Assembly (NCBI RefSeq): GCF_033807575.1
Contig: NC_084705.1
Span: 15,742,019-15,806,018 of the forward strand
DNA length: 64,000 nucleotides
Source of the DNA: Cydia pomonella
Lineage: Eukaryota; Arthropoda; Insecta; Lepidoptera; Tortricidae
Reading direction: 5' to 3'
Both the position numbers and the translations under genes were made by a program. Positions 30,243 through 42,865 of this stretch are shown here, piece by piece; within the stretch, counting starts at the first letter, position 1; each line of letters starts with the position of its first letter. Under the pieces are notes generated by a model that searched no databases, was not told the DNA's origin, and saw only the letters and a list, made by a program, of their open reading frames with translations.

Positions 30243-30249
30243 ATTTCTT

Positions 30250-32400
30250 TATTTATAAAAGTTAACTAGGAAAGAAAATCATCCGATGATATTTTTGGAA
30301 ATTCTCCTTGTTTTCTGGACTCTCATCTTAGTATATATTTTAAAAAAAAACGTGAATTCCACTTCAGAATTTAATGTAATAATCCAGAATCTAGTAGATT
30401 TTCATTAATTTTTAAGACTTTTAGACTGTATTTTACAGTGTTCTTAAAGAATAATGTAATATCTGATCGTGTTTTTTTTGTTAAGTGTGTAATTATTATG
30501 ATTTCATTAAAATTTTAAACCCATCAAGGCAGGGTACGTAGTTCGCCACTTCGAATAGTTGTAGTGAATATTCAAAATGTTTGTCGTATTGGATGTTTCT
30601 TTACAATTTCTCATTTTAGTTTTACTGTTTTAGTTAATAACACTCTTTAAAAAAAACAGTTTTAATCTTTTCATGCACAATGTATAAATAGGTAATGTTT
30701 AGTAAGTATGCAATATATACATGACCTTTACGGTAGCAAAATATGGGCTTCTCGTGTGGAAGTACGTTTCGTCGTTATCGTGGGTTCCGAATTTTAACAA
30801 TGGGAATATATTATTAAATAACAGTCTAAAATTGCTTTTAAACGTCGTACTTAAGTCGTAAGCTTCTAATGGCTAAGTAATATGCAGCTTGTACCATGGA
30901 GAATTATGCTTCTATTGATTTCAGTGAGGAATCACTTATAGTAAATGATTGTCCATGTTGAACAATGGTAAAAACCGGATACATTATCACCGCTGTGAGA
31001 CAGGACAATCCAATAAGATATACGAAATTACTAGATGTTTAAAATGTTGTACTTATATACTTATCATGCTAAACGCTTCACCAAAATTGCGTGTACTTAT
31101 ACTTATTTAAGACAGCATAAGAGTTTTACATGCCATTTTCTGAGCGAGCTATATCGTCTTCAAGGGAAGACGATATAGCAAAAATAAAACCCTTCGCTTA
31201 AGATTGTGAAAGGATTTACATAAGAAATTTGCAACGGTCCATTTGACTCGAGCCCTGTTAGTGACAGCACTTAGCTATTATTGTAATGGCGAGAAAACAC
31301 TTACTGCGGGTAAAACGGTAAAAATAAAGCAATTACGATTATTAAATAAGACTTTATACACAACAACGTGTTGATGTAGAAAGGAAACAGGTTAAGTAAA
31401 TAGTTTCACACAAATAACAGGTTACAAAAAAAACACTTAAAATAGTATTTGGTGAGTAAAATAACTGTGGAAAACTAGGTAAATATGTGATTTTTACAAA
31501 CTCTGTATGCTGATGTATGGAATGTAGAAATGCTCGTTTATACTAGAACCTAATCCAACGAATATAGTACTTTTACAAATACGAAAAGCACTTTTAAAAT
31601 GTTACATATACAAATAGCTGACCATAAGTATCCAAAAAAAAAAATCAAACGTTGTCTATGTACATCTATCTGCTGAAGCGCATTGATATTTAAATTTTCT
31701 GACCCTATAATTTATTAGTTCTCTACATTTTAATTGAAACGAGGAATACGCTAATAGTTTATTATTTGCACTAGGATTTGTATTTAAATTATATGTTTTA
31801 AATGTTTACTTCTAAAATGGCGTAACTCCAGTTCTACGCTAGAAGCTAGATCTTCTCGATAGAAAAAAAAAACATGACTTAATTGAAGAGTTGACGTTGT
31901 CTGTCATTATCAATGTTTTAAACTGGTCCGTTGTTGTTTTAAAACAATTTTGATAAAATATCAGTTTTTCTACGACGATTTGGATATTATAACGGATACT
32001 GATACACGAATACGATACCAGGCTTTCATACGGATACGACGGATCGACGGATAAACACTAACGAATGTAATGTAATTAAATGTTTGTACCAATATCTTCG
32101 ATGAATCATTTTTGCAGTAGGTATGGGACGGAACAGTATTTGGTATACTTTGGAGGAGTATATACATCATCGATCCATACGGCTTTGTCCATTTTAAAAA
32201 CAATTAGTAGATAGTAACTTAATTATGTAAATAACTTTCTCTTTGTTTTGAAATTCAATCAATACGTCGTATTTAATTGACAATGTCAAATCCAATATTA
32301 TGACAGCTAATTCTTTTTCGTGATGAATGGCAATGGCATTTCACGTATATATTGTGCCGTAGAATGGTAAAATCATTTGTTTTAATCATTTGTATTTTTT
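30250..32400. other. No gene recognised; one perfect hairpin
   Basis: A 2.1-kb AT-rich stretch. The only structure noted is the 14-bp stem, 4-base loop hairpin at 31148-31179 (GCTATATCGTCTTC). Frames such as 31970-32203 (-) have no recognised motif. Confidence 0.35.
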
Positions 32401-32415
32401 GTAATAAGCCATATT

Positions 32416-33705
32416 CAGAGATGTGAAAAATACTTTATAAAAAGTATTTAAATACAAAATACAAATACTTCCTTGATATACTATTTCAAATGCAAAATAC
32501 AAAATAGTTTTCAAATTTGTATTTAAAATACTAAATACAAAATAGGTACCTATTTTCAAAATGCTTTTTTAAAATACAAATACTTTGCGATAAAAGATAC
32601 TCTTAAATAGTGAATACCTAGTCTGAATTAAAAAGTTAGTATTGCTCGAAATTTACAAGTTGGAAAGGCTTTCTTTATTCTTGAAAAATAGTGTGTATAT
32701 CAGTCCTCTAGAGTACACATTTTGTGTCTCCTCATGTTTACCGGTTGAATGGACTTTTATTTTAAGTGGTTTTTAACGGTCAATTATTAAAAGCATTAAT
32801 TTAGATTTGTAATGTTTTACAGCTAGTATATACCTCTCGTTGGTTGGTGAAAACGTCTCGTTTGTGTTTCACCAGGGCAGAAAAGTTTGTTTACCTCTCG
32901 TGCCTTGAAACCCTTGCAACGCTTAAGATTCAACATTTTTAATCTCTCGCTACGCTTGTGGTCATTTGCGGCGTTACTAAACAGATTCACCAGTTCCATG
33001 TTAAAATAATAAATAAATATTATAGGACATTATTACACAAATTGACTAAGTCCCACAGTAATAAGCTCATTAAGGCTTGTGTTGTGGGTACTAGACAATG
33101 ATAAATATTTATAAATACTTAAGTACATATACATAAGGTCGATATTTAAACGATAGATACAATAACAGCTTCGACAGGAAAACATAACTAAGTATGTAAT
33201 AATAGTATTAAGCAAACGCGGATCGGTCCGCGCGATCTTGCCAACTATTACATGAACCCTAGAGGTTTTCAATAGTGGCTTATTGTGTTAAACCCTGTTT
33301 CAAAAAAATCATAGTGAATAAATACACAAAAAAAAACAGAAATCACCCATGACTCAGGAATAAATATCTGTGTTCATCACACAAATAAATGCCCTTACCA
33401 GGATTTGAACCCGGGACCATCGGCTTCATAGGCAGGGTCACTACCCACTAGGCCAGACCGGTCGCCATAAAAGAATGAGAGAGTTGCAAGGATTGTAACG
33501 TCAGAAGAGATTGTAACTCCTACTTACTTCACCTAATAAAAAGTATTTTGTATTTTGAAAATAGAAAATGGGTCCCAAAAACTATTTGAAATAAAATACA
33601 AAATAGTTTTCTTTAAAAGGTATTTAAATACAAAATACAAAATAGGTATTTTGCATTTTGTATTTGCATTTTAAATACAAGTATTTCAAATAAGTCACAT
33701 CTCTG
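32416..33705. mobile_element. hAT-like non-autonomous element with 8-bp duplication GCCATATT
   Basis: Termini CAGAGATGTG and CACATCTCTG are flanked by GCCATATT at 32408-32415 and 33706-33713. Both subterminal regions are made of TATTTAAATACAAAATAC-type repeats. An 8-bp duplication and a CAGAGATG terminus are known hAT traits. No transposase motif is present. A SINE type 1 (33010-33470) sits inside and partly explains the length of 1,290 bp. Confidence 0.85.
33010..33470 (-). repeat. SINE type 1 inside the hAT-like element, itself interrupted
   Basis: The tail ATTATAGGACATTATTACAC and body CTCATTAAGGCTTGTGTTGT are at 33020-33115. The head region TACCAGGATTTGAACCCGGG and CACTACCCACTAGGCCAGAC is at 33395-33455. 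About 200 bp of foreign sequence (about 33135-33335, GTCGATATTTAAACGATAGA to TCATAGTGAATAAATACACA) splits the body. Confidence 0.78.
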
Positions 33706-33713
33706 GCCATATT

Positions 33714-33960
33714 ACATTTATATTAACATATGTATTGCAGTTTTCAGGAAGCAAAATACTTCCAAATCATATGTAAAATTTCAGGTTTTATAAAAATGAA
33801 TTGTTTTCAATTATTTATTTCGGATTTTAAGGTAAATCACTTAAATTGTAGTTTTAAAAGGATCTTTTTTCGTGATGTATTTTGCTCAATTCCAGATAAA
33901 TGTTTTAAAAAAAAATCGTGAATTTGAATGCATTTTTAGCAACCTAGTCGCGTATTTATA
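33714..33960. other. No gene recognised
   Basis: AT-rich. A + frame at 33730-33921 starts IICKISGFIKMNCFQLF-like and has no recognised domain. Confidence 0.25.
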
Positions 33961-33974
33961 TATACATTATTAGT

Positions 33975-34075
33975 ATTACGGTCTCCTGGCCCACATGCCC
34001 AGTCGGTAGTACCTACGGTAGTGCCTACGAACCAGGAGGTCCCGGGTTCGAAACCCGGTAAAAGTATTCATTTGT
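33975..34075 (+). repeat. tRNA-headed SINE fragment
   Basis: GCCCACATGCCCAGTCGGTA and the B-box GGTCCCGGGTTCGAAACCCG are followed by AAAAGTATTCATTTGTATGT. It lies directly upstream of SINE type 1 at 34089 in the same orientation. Confidence 0.6.
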
Positions 34076-34088
34076 ATGTTCATCAGTG

Positions 34089-34572
34089 TATGTTCGACGA
34101 CCGGTATGGCCTAGTGGGTAGTGACCCTGCCTAAGAAGCCGATGATCCCGGGCTCAAACTCTAGTAAGAACATTTATTTGTGTTATGAACACAATATATT
34201 GTTTCTGAGTCATGGGTGTTTTCTACGTATTTCAGTATTTATAATTATATATCGTATATATCGTTGTCTAGGTACAGTCAGCATCAATAGTAGCGGATGA
34301 AACAACGCACCAAAAGTATCTGATATTCCGGAAAACTTTTCCAAATATAGATAAATGTCTAAAATGTATGTACGATATACTTTCTTTTACCGTCTTAATT
34401 GTTCTAGATATAGAACCATAACATTTTGTTAAGCTGTTCTAGAATGGTAGATACTTTCGACACCTTGTTTGATCCGCTACTTTTGATGCTGACTGTGCCT
34501 ACAACACAAGCCTTATTGAGATTACTGTGGGACTTAGTCAATTTGTGTAACAATGTCTTATAGTATTTATTT
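34089..34572 (+). repeat. SINE type 1, complete, interrupted by a TA-type MITE
   Basis: The head GACCGGTATGGCCTAGTGGG then TAGTGACCCTGCCTAAG and B-box GGGCTCAAACTC are followed by the body up to GTCTAGGTA (34274). It resumes at CCTACAACACAAGCCTTATT (34498) and ends in TATTTATTTATTATT. The 221-bp MITE between the halves gives the insertion order. Confidence 0.85.
34275..34495. mobile_element. CAGTCAGCATCA-type MITE, intact copy
   Basis: Termini CAGTCAGCATCAATAGTAGC and GCTACTTTTGATGCTGACTG. About 60 bp of each arm pair. The flanks TA and TG fit a TA duplication with one change. The second intact copy, at 43806-44025, is in the opposite orientation. Confidence 0.85.
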
Positions 34573-34859
34573 ATTATTTTTATTTTATTTATTTATTATT
34601 ATCAGTACGAATATTATTGGACCCATGTTTCAAAGTTAGGTAGCGGGAGGGACACTTTTATTTTCTTCTCGGAGGAGTTATTTCTGAATTCGTTTGTGAA
34701 AAATCATTCTTGAATACTCTTATCGCTTTAAGACCTATCCAACGGCAGACCGCACCATACAAGGAGATACCTTATTCTTTTTCTAGTCCTAATTGTACAT
34801 CTAAGTCGATGTGATTGATATATGCATACTAAATTGTTGCTTTCTAGCACTAACGACTA

Positions 34860-34930
34860 GTAAGCTAAGGCGCAGACGGACCGACCGACAGATGGACATG
34901 GCTAAACTATAAGGGTTCCTAGTGTAAAAC
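34860..34930 (+). repeat. Microsatellite-bearing repeat fragment
   Basis: CGCAGACGGACCGACCGACA, then GATGGACATGGCTAAACTAT and AAGGGTTCCTAGT, is a short relative of the (ACGG)n elements. Confidence 0.45.
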
Positions 34931-35044
34931 AGAATGCTAAAAATTTATATTTTTTGAAGAACTATCATTTTTATTTTTACCGTACCTCGAGTCCGTTCAT
35001 TCTTCGTTATTGATCCAAAGTAACTACTTTCTATAGCGACAGTT

Positions 35045-35165
35045 TTATTATACAATATTTATTTATTTATTTATTTAAACTTCATTGCACACATAAAGAT
35101 AAATGTACAAATGGTGAACTTAATGCCAAAAGGCATTCTCTACCAATAATATTCTTTGTTAGTAT
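35045..35165 (-). mobile_element. LINE 3' end with (TAAA)n tail
   Basis: On the minus strand TTGGTAGAGAATGCCTTTTG, GCATTAAGTTCACCATTTGT and GTGCAATGAAG precede an AAATAAATAAAT tail. It matches 50455-50550 closely. Typical 5'-truncated Jockey-like 3' end. Confidence 0.7.
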
Positions 35166-35169
35166 TTTT

Positions 35170-37650
35170 ATATTTACAGCATATACGTCATACGAGTATA
35201 TGCCGTTTGTGTTAAATAAAACTACCCACGCTTAATTTATACAACACCAAAAATTACAAATCAAAAGAAGAAAAATATTTCTTGCACTATTTTGTCATTT
35301 CATTTGGGATAATTTCATTAAATTAAGTTTTAATGTAACATTGTCCGTAAAAGCCAGGCAACCAAAGTTAGCTAATTATTTATAATGCAATACCATTTGG
35401 AAATGCGTGGCAAGAAGCCATTATAATTATGGCAACAGCATCATTTCTAACACGTAACGTTGTTTTTAAAGTTCCATCAAAAAAGGCTGCTTCTACTTAT
35501 ATTTACTATCCGCATTTTTCATAATTTTCAGATTCCTGCTGACTGCCGCATTTGAATTTCTAATTTTGTCTAATGATCAAGTTCTAGTAAAACTATACCT
35601 TTATCTGATAAAGGCCTAATTTTATTGTACAGGAGAGGTTTCCGGTCCCCACGCTTGCCCAACGCGGATTAGGAACTTAAAACTTACAAGTACCTTATTT
35701 TACTTTAAAACATGTATGATAATTATTTCATATACATCAAGTGTAGAGGAACGGGGAAGATTTTAATTACTCATCCTAAAGCGTAGAAAGCAAAAAGTAT
35801 AGAAGTTCGTTCGTCGTATTTTCTTTATATAATGTACATTTAAACTTTTAGCTCGTAAATAAACTAGTAGATTATTATGCCCGTTAAGTATATGCCCCAG
35901 GCCAGATTTCTCAATGAATTGTTTTGTATTAAAGTCTCTATAATAATTATAGCTGTGATTTTTCACCAAACCACCAAAGTTTCTTCTAACGATATCGGTT
36001 ACTTGTTCACAAACCTTTAAAGGTAACAAAGGTTTTTATGGTAATCCAATGCAACCTTTACCGTTTTCTTCCTTTGATAGAGTGAAGTCGTTTTGGTACA
36101 TAAAAAAAATATTTATTCTGTTTGATCACACAGAAAGTGGCACACGGAGTCGAATATATTTTCTGTATTGTTTGTATCAAGAATTAGTAAAAAGATACAC
36201 TTATGTGACATGGGTACACTCGGTAATTGTCTGTTTCATGGGCGTTTTAGAGACCGTTTATTCGTAATTTTTACACATTTTAATCTCGGACACATGCCAT
36301 TGGCCATATTCACACGGAAACTTAGACTTAATTTCAATTCAGCAGACTCTAGCCAAAACCCTAAAGGTAAAAGTGGCTTGATAAAAAGAAAACATCGTTA
36401 CTCAGCATACAATAACCGTATTATATTAGTATGAAATAGCTAGTGATATAACCGAGGAATCTGACAAAACTGAGAACATTTTCACTTTTTTAAACAGAAG
36501 ATATTTTCAGAGTTATTGAGATAAAACGTCAAAAGTTTCGCGCGACGCACCGTATCTTTTTTTCGTTCTAATTTTCTGGCCTTACAACCCCTTCTAATAG
36601 AGGCAATCCTAAATCACTATACACTGAGTTGATGGCAAGCATCAAAATGCAACGGTGCCTCCAATTTTTTTAAATTAAAATTGCGTTTTATTAATATTTA
36701 CGAAACTGTGAGTTGGTTACCAATGATTAAATTATGGCGCCGCAGTACTGGCACTAGGTGAAATCATTCATATTCATATTTGATGTCGACCGATGGAGGA
36801 TTTGTTTCTTTTTGGTTTTTGTTTAAGAATTGGATATAACAGATTAAGCAGGACAAAAGTTCTTGTACTTGTTATCCTGCTTAATCTTCGCTACTTATTC
36901 CTTCTACGAGGGCTTGTCTAAAAATTGTTAGCTGCTCCGTTTCTACTCATGCGAATGATTAATATTTATACGAAACACTAAACGTTTTCTATAAAAGATT
37001 TTACACGACCTCAGAACTGAAAGATCCGTCACAATGTTAAAAATATTATTCATGTTGCATTAGTAGCCGGAGTAGCTAACAACTTTACAATCTTAACCAT
37101 ATACCACAACAAACAGAGAGAAGGATGATTTGTAAGACAAGTCAAATTCTGATGACTTATTACTGCATGATTAATTTATAATCTTTTTCATAAATTACTA
37201 CTGCAGAGATAAGTTAGATATGGTAAACGTGATAATTGTTTTAATAATACTTATATTGGTTAGAACAAATAAACCGGGCACCATTTCCTCATAACGGTGA
37301 TTATATTAGTTAACATCTGATTGGTTATCAGGCAACCAATTTTACAAACCGCAATTGTGAAATATGATGCCTGTTATTCTCAGAAAACTAATGTTTTTTC
37401 CACTTTCAACGCTCTGCGGGAAACGAAACTGTCACATCCACGCGTTTTAGAACCACTTTCAGTAACTTGGATCGAACTGTTAGACGCTACTAAGGTTTCT
37501 GTTCAGTTTACAAAAATGTAACATGAACATTGCGATTGAATTTGAATGAAATTGTAAGTGGCGTATTCGAAAAGTGACCCATGCCGAGATATGTGTATAC
37601 TTGGACCTTAAAATAATGACTAAGAAAATAACTTTTCTTCCAATCATAGT
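35170..37650. other. No confirmed gene; several unassigned frames
   Basis: The 88-codon minus frame (36029-35763, PLKVCEQVTDIVRRNFGGLV) and + frames at 36049-36434 and 37321-37521 are open but show no recognised domain or paired splice sites. 35636-35670 (GGTCCCCACGCTTGCCCAAC) is an inverted fragment of the alternative SINE tail at 13800-13840. A hairpin with GATTAAGCAGGA arms is at 36842-36888. Confidence 0.35.
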
Positions 37651-37655
37651 CATCG

Positions 37656-38045
37656 TCAATGGAAAGTCGAGGCAATGGAGGGAGGCATGTTTTCTATAGG
37701 CTTACTTAGTGATAAATAGACGGGAAATAATATGCTATCTTGAAAGTCATAGGAAAACAAAATCTTCTCCAATGAGTAATTTCTATTTTCCAACATTTCG
37801 ACATTTCGCGTCGTCGACCAACTATTCATTAGAAATTCTTGGCTTTCGGCTAAACGTCTCTCCGTATCATCGTCCGGAGCTGCGGTGCCCGACGAACCGC
37901 GTATATGTACAAAAATCCTCGGTATGGCATACCCAGCAGCCCGCACCGCATTTCCGTCCGAAAGCGCGAACAGTCGTGAGATTCGCACCTTCGCTCGGAT
38001 AGGCGGAGCCAGTGTATTATTATGCGCATGTTGCATACAAATCAA
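37656..38045. other. G+C-rich block sharing 56 bp with the 0.65-kb region
   Basis: Frames are open on both strands (129 codons minus, 97 plus). At 37859-37914, CTCCGTATCATCGTCCGGAG then CTGCGGTGCCCGACGAACC aligns with the complement of 632-690 at about 84 percent by eye. I cannot tell which strand, if any, codes. Confidence 0.4.
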
Positions 38046-38814
38046 GATTCTGCAAAGTTAAAAACCGCAGCACCGGATGCCGCTCCAAACTACACTCCAA
38101 GCCATGATCCAACATTTGAAGCATAATCGGTCAAACTAACTAAATTTTGAGTTAATGCCGAAAAAGTGCTGGTCGTAAGTCGCCAGTGCCGCGAAGCTAT
38201 GATTACGCTTTTTTGTGTAGTATAAAACTTTCTCATGAAACCTTCCATTCTCCTCGGCAGTCTTTTTAAGAATTGACGGAAAAATATATAGGTAACGCAC
38301 TAAAGGCATCTGTCTCGAGTTCTCGACTAAGACAGCTAAGATTGAACTTGTTTTGTATTATTACGCATATCCTAGATATCTTATAAAAAAAAAAACGTAG
38401 CTAAGTTCCAAGTTCAAAGTTACTATGTCGGTAAGCTCGTATCTATATTAAGTTCACAATCCAACCAAGTATCCAAACAGTAATCCATAGTCGCATAGGG
38501 ATTATCCCACACCCTTCAAATTGCTAAGTCTTTAGTGAAAATCAGTTTTGTGGCTTAGCAGTATATTAGTAGTATTAAAGGGCTTGTCAAGATCATTTAA
38601 CGACCGATTGATTACTTTATCGAGACCCAAAATTGTTAAACACAAATTATAGTTTTTTGCTAGGTATAAGTATTTATAATTATAATATTTCTGAGTTCCT
38701 AAATACCTCAAAGGATAAGTGGAAGGAATCTCTTGAAAGGATGAGTTTGCTATTGTTCGTGTAATAATAATAATTGTGGGACCGCCATGTGGTATGTTGA
38801 TTCGACTATCATAA

Positions 38815-38969
38815 TTGTCCCGATATTCGTTTCACAGGCCGGTCTCATAGCGAAGAGTCTCGACCAACTCCTTGAAAAACTCTTGCTAGGTGGTTGGATC
38901 AAGGGTCAGATGCAGAAAGCGATGATCTCGGACATGGCCTTGCCCCGCTGCTGGCGGCAACCAAATTAG
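38815..38969 (+). pseudogene. LINE-like C-terminal tail fragment
   Basis: The frame reads AGLIAKSLDQLLEKLLLGGW then IKGQMQKAMISDMA. The EGWxKGQMQKAVxxDT-like ending recurs in lepidopteran retroelement ORFs, as I recall it. It is followed by an AT-rich 3' region. TTCGTTTCACAG just before could mimic an acceptor, so a host exon is not excluded. Confidence 0.4.
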
Positions 38970-41470
38970 GTTTTTATTATATTGCTTTTGAATGTGTTTT
39001 TATATTTTAATTATATATTCATGATATAAAAAAGCTAACCTGGCGTATAAAAATGAATAAAAAGGTTATTGTGTTATGTATTGTATATTACTGTTTTAGG
39101 TACTTACTAAGCTAACAAATAAATACTGGATACTTCCAGATTTGTACCAAGTATGTATGTTAGCCTGTTGCTTACACAAAAAATATATTTTCTAAATACA
39201 TCGAAGTTATTGTTCCTTTAAGTAATATAGCACAAAAAAATAACGCCTCGGTGATCTAGCCCATTAGCACGTAAAATAAAAATAAAAATTGCTTAGACCA
39301 GAGCATTGTTTCGCACCCTAAATATTAATTTTATGAACACACAACAAACAACGCAGTAGGATCGTACTTGGAAGCCGGTAGCCTACCTTTATCACCACTA
39401 GTCTCTTGAAAATAAAGCTGAACACGTTAATAACTCGAACGTGCCGGATCTATAGGTATGTTTACCTTACTCATAAAAATATTTATGAAGGCATGTTAGG
39501 TCACAAGGTTTATATCAAACTCTTAAAATCAATAATTTTAAAATTACGTGATTATTTGACTACTCCTACGTAGCATTAAAAGTTATTTCATTGCAGTCCT
39601 TTCTTTGGCAGCCAGGAAAAAGCACTAACTCAGACAGATATCAAAAAAGTAGCTAATAAGTACCTGCAATAAATATCCAACCACATGCACGTGAAATTTA
39701 TGCTTAAAAAGTTCGTAGTAAGAGCAATGTCCGAAGTAGTCCAAGTTTTTCTTCGTTTTATAGAAAAAGTTTCTAACACGTCTTTTTATTATTTTCCGGA
39801 CTCTGTTGGATACGGTATCTGTCAATACTAGAGATGGAAGTTTCTGAACAAAACACCCATGCAAGGGCGGAACAGAATATGTCCTCTCTTTTCTAATTCC
39901 ATGTTACTTTACTATCTACCTTTCTGCTTAAAAGGTTATTCATATAGTGTACCAAAATTAATAGACTATTAACCAAGCCTGAGACTTTTTTTTTTTACTT
40001 TTAAATATTGATGACATTACGTAGTAGCATTAAAAGAAAACTATTTTCTTGTTTTATTTTTATCCTTTCGATATCTCGGGATCATGGTGTCCCGGACCTT
40101 TGAAAGGCGTACGTGGGGCTGAGGCAAATAGCGCAAGGGCCTTTAAGACCATTTAACCAAAAAGCAAGGGACACATATGACGGATAACATCCCCAAGTGC
40201 ACAATATGATACATCCGGAGATGGTCCCTGCCAGGTGCAAAGAATATTATACGTACAGTGCTGCGCTTTTGTGCTATTTTTATATTAAATGGACCGGATA
40301 TCGCGCTAGTGGTGCAGACTAGCGGACACCTTTTTTTAAATAATATTAATATTTATTTTAAAAAACCTTTGGTCGATAGATGCCTACTGCCCGTTACCAG
40401 CGATTCTATGTGATACGTACTTGACCACTATCTGGGTTAGTCAGGTCAGGTTACTTCATTTTATTGACAAAATAAAACCACACTAAAATTGATAAAATAA
40501 AGCCACTTATTCGTTGTTGTATTAGAAAACTGTGAAAAAAGGACCGAAAATATAAGTTACATAAATTGTGCCGGTTTTGCCGATGAAAAAAAGGTTCATT
40601 CCTAGTAATAGTCTAACTCTTCAATGCCATGTATCTCTTCAATACCGGCCAAAAATATACCAGCTTCAGGTTTTTACGGCAAACCTTTATAGGGTTCCAT
40701 AGTCAACTAGGAAGCCTCAAATTTTTGCCGGTACTGTAAATACCCTAAGGACAGTGGCCACATACTCGTAGAGACCACTTGTCGTGATCCCAAACGTGCA
40801 AAGGTCAAATACTAACCACAAACTTTTAGGGAATACTCGTATTTTACGAAAAGGCAATAACTATGATAAATTGTGACAACCTGGTACATCTTACATAAAA
40901 TAACAACACAGCAGGAATTTTATTTTATTTTAGCGGAGACACCTATAGGCACAAAAACGACCATTTTCTATCAATTTGATTTTGACAACCAAAACTTTAA
41001 AAAAAATTGTTTCGGCCTTCTATATTTTGTTTGGAAATTGGTCACTTTATAGACTATACGTCATAGTATTTTATACACTCGTAGGTACCTTACCTAGACA
41101 ACTCAGCAAGCAGCAATACTTTTTCTACGAGTCATCTAAAATAATACAATTTTTAACGTAAAACCTAAACAATTAATGAAAATTATTATCTCAATAGACA
41201 AAACTGTAGTACAAAAGACATAAACGTGCGACTATTTAGCGCCGGTTTAGTATTTTGGTGAGCGGGATGGAAGCGCGGCGGCACGTGGTTGGTTTTTAAT
41301 AGTTGACTACAGCGTATCGAAATGAATATTATAGTTGAGTTGCGAGCCCATACATGAAAAGTACACAATTATAGTTTGGTGTATGAAATCTTAATTCAAC
41401 CATTACAGTCGAAGAAGAGAAAAATGACATTAAGTTGTCCTTCTAGTAACTCTGCTCGTCAAAATAGTAC
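38970..41470. other. No gene recognised
   Basis: AT-rich. 39241-39310 (CGCCTCGGTGATCTAGCCCA) is a very decayed tRNA-like head. 40075-40330 is G+C-richer with no assignable frame. ORF calls at 39625-39864 and 40976-41161 lack motifs. Confidence 0.3.
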
Positions 41471-41667
41471 ATTGTGCAACGAGAGGGATAAGTGAAATTT
41501 TGGATACGAGGGTGGTAATTCCCGACAGCCGCAGGCTAGAGTGAATTAAAGACCCGAGTTTGCAATATTCTTACCCCCGGAGTTACACACAATGTTTTTC
41601 ATCACACTTGCGAAGAAAAAACCAACCTCGTATCCAAAATTTCACTTACCCCCCCTCGTTGCACAAT
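41471..41667. mobile_element. MITE with 'ATTGTGCAACGAG' inverted repeats
   Basis: Left arm ATTGTGCAACGAGAGGGATA then AGTGAAATTTTGGATACGAG; the right arm is its complement from about 41625 to CTCGTTGCACAAT (41667). About 197 bp. Confidence 0.78.
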
Positions 41668-41894
41668 TTACTATGAATGTAAATGTCACTTTCATGTAAT
41701 TTTATCTCAAGTATAGGAAGGGTGAAGAAAAAGGAGCAATGAAATATCATAGACCTATATTTTATATAGATGTGCTATAAAGGCGTGCGCCCGTGAGAGA
41801 CGGAACATATTTAATGCGACAAAATTAAAAAAAACGTTTTGACATTCCTGACAACATACCAAAAACAACCTACGTATTTTGGTCGCGTTATTTG

Positions 41895-42068
41895 TTGCCC
41901 CTCCCCATTTCATCTCTATTATTATACCTCTATGGACCATGTAATATCCATGAGCCTACCTAGCTACACCGGATAGATTATTAGGAACTAATATTTAAAG
42001 TTGAAAGCTTGCCACTTTTGCAACAGTTCTGCCATAAGAGATTATCGATCTTTCTCTGACGTCCATAA
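41895..42068. mobile_element. Partial paralogue of the 10751-11449 element without nested MITEs
   Basis: CCCCTCCCCATTTCATCTCT, ATGAGCCTACCTAGC and ATTAGGAACTAATATTTAAA run straight into GTTGAAAGCTTGCCACTTTT and CTGCCATAAGAGATTATCGA. At 10961-11449 the same two blocks are separated by MITE b and MITE c. This is an empty-site relative. Confidence 0.78.
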
Positions 42069-42865
42069 TCTCACGCAGCAGTTTCGTTTTCAAGCAGCGA
42101 ATTACCCTTTTTCGAACTGCTAAGATAAAAAATGTTTTAATTAGTTCCCTTATGGTATCTTATAATATTGTTTCAGATTTTTATTAATATAACTAAGTAT
42201 TTGAAATTTTCATTAAAGATATTGAAATTATTTAGACTGAGCTTCACAAGTGGTTGCTCTGACTCTGACAGAAAATGGGAATCATTTTACCTTTATTAGA
42301 AATTCAATCCACGGCTCCAGGACAGCAATAACCGTACCTTCGGAATACCCATTAATAAACTTTTTGGACTCATTAATATCTCATGCGAATAGAATAAATT
42401 ATTCCAAAGAGTTTTTTCGGATACCGGTGGATTTTTTGCATAATTGCGTTTTATCGGTCGAATGAGCGTGAATGAATATTGATTAATTTTGTGGGTCGGT
42501 ATCAAAACGACTGGATTCTCAAAACGACCAGAACCACATAAAGACTTGATCGCAAAACGACCACATCTGCAAAAAGCCTTTATCTCGTAATGACTTTCTA
42601 GTCAAAATGACCACAAAGCATAAAGTCTGAATATCAGAACGGCTTACTATCAAAATTACTTGTTCGCAAAAAGACCACCTCGCAGAAGGTATAGATCTTA
42701 AAATGCCCTAATAGCAAAATAACTAGATCGCAAATGAACTCAATCTCAGAATGGCATGGTAGCAATTAGTCTTGTTAGTAAAATAGCATGAAATCATTCC
42801 ATCGGCATCATACCATCGTAATAAATAGGTAAGTCTCGTGTTTCAACATTATAAAACATAAATTA

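Noticed and set aside
42493..42780. CRISPR-like array because of regularly spaced short repeats
   Set aside because: Units are degenerate, have no unique spacers, and mirror an inverted arm at 44058-44350; this is a eukaryotic genome.
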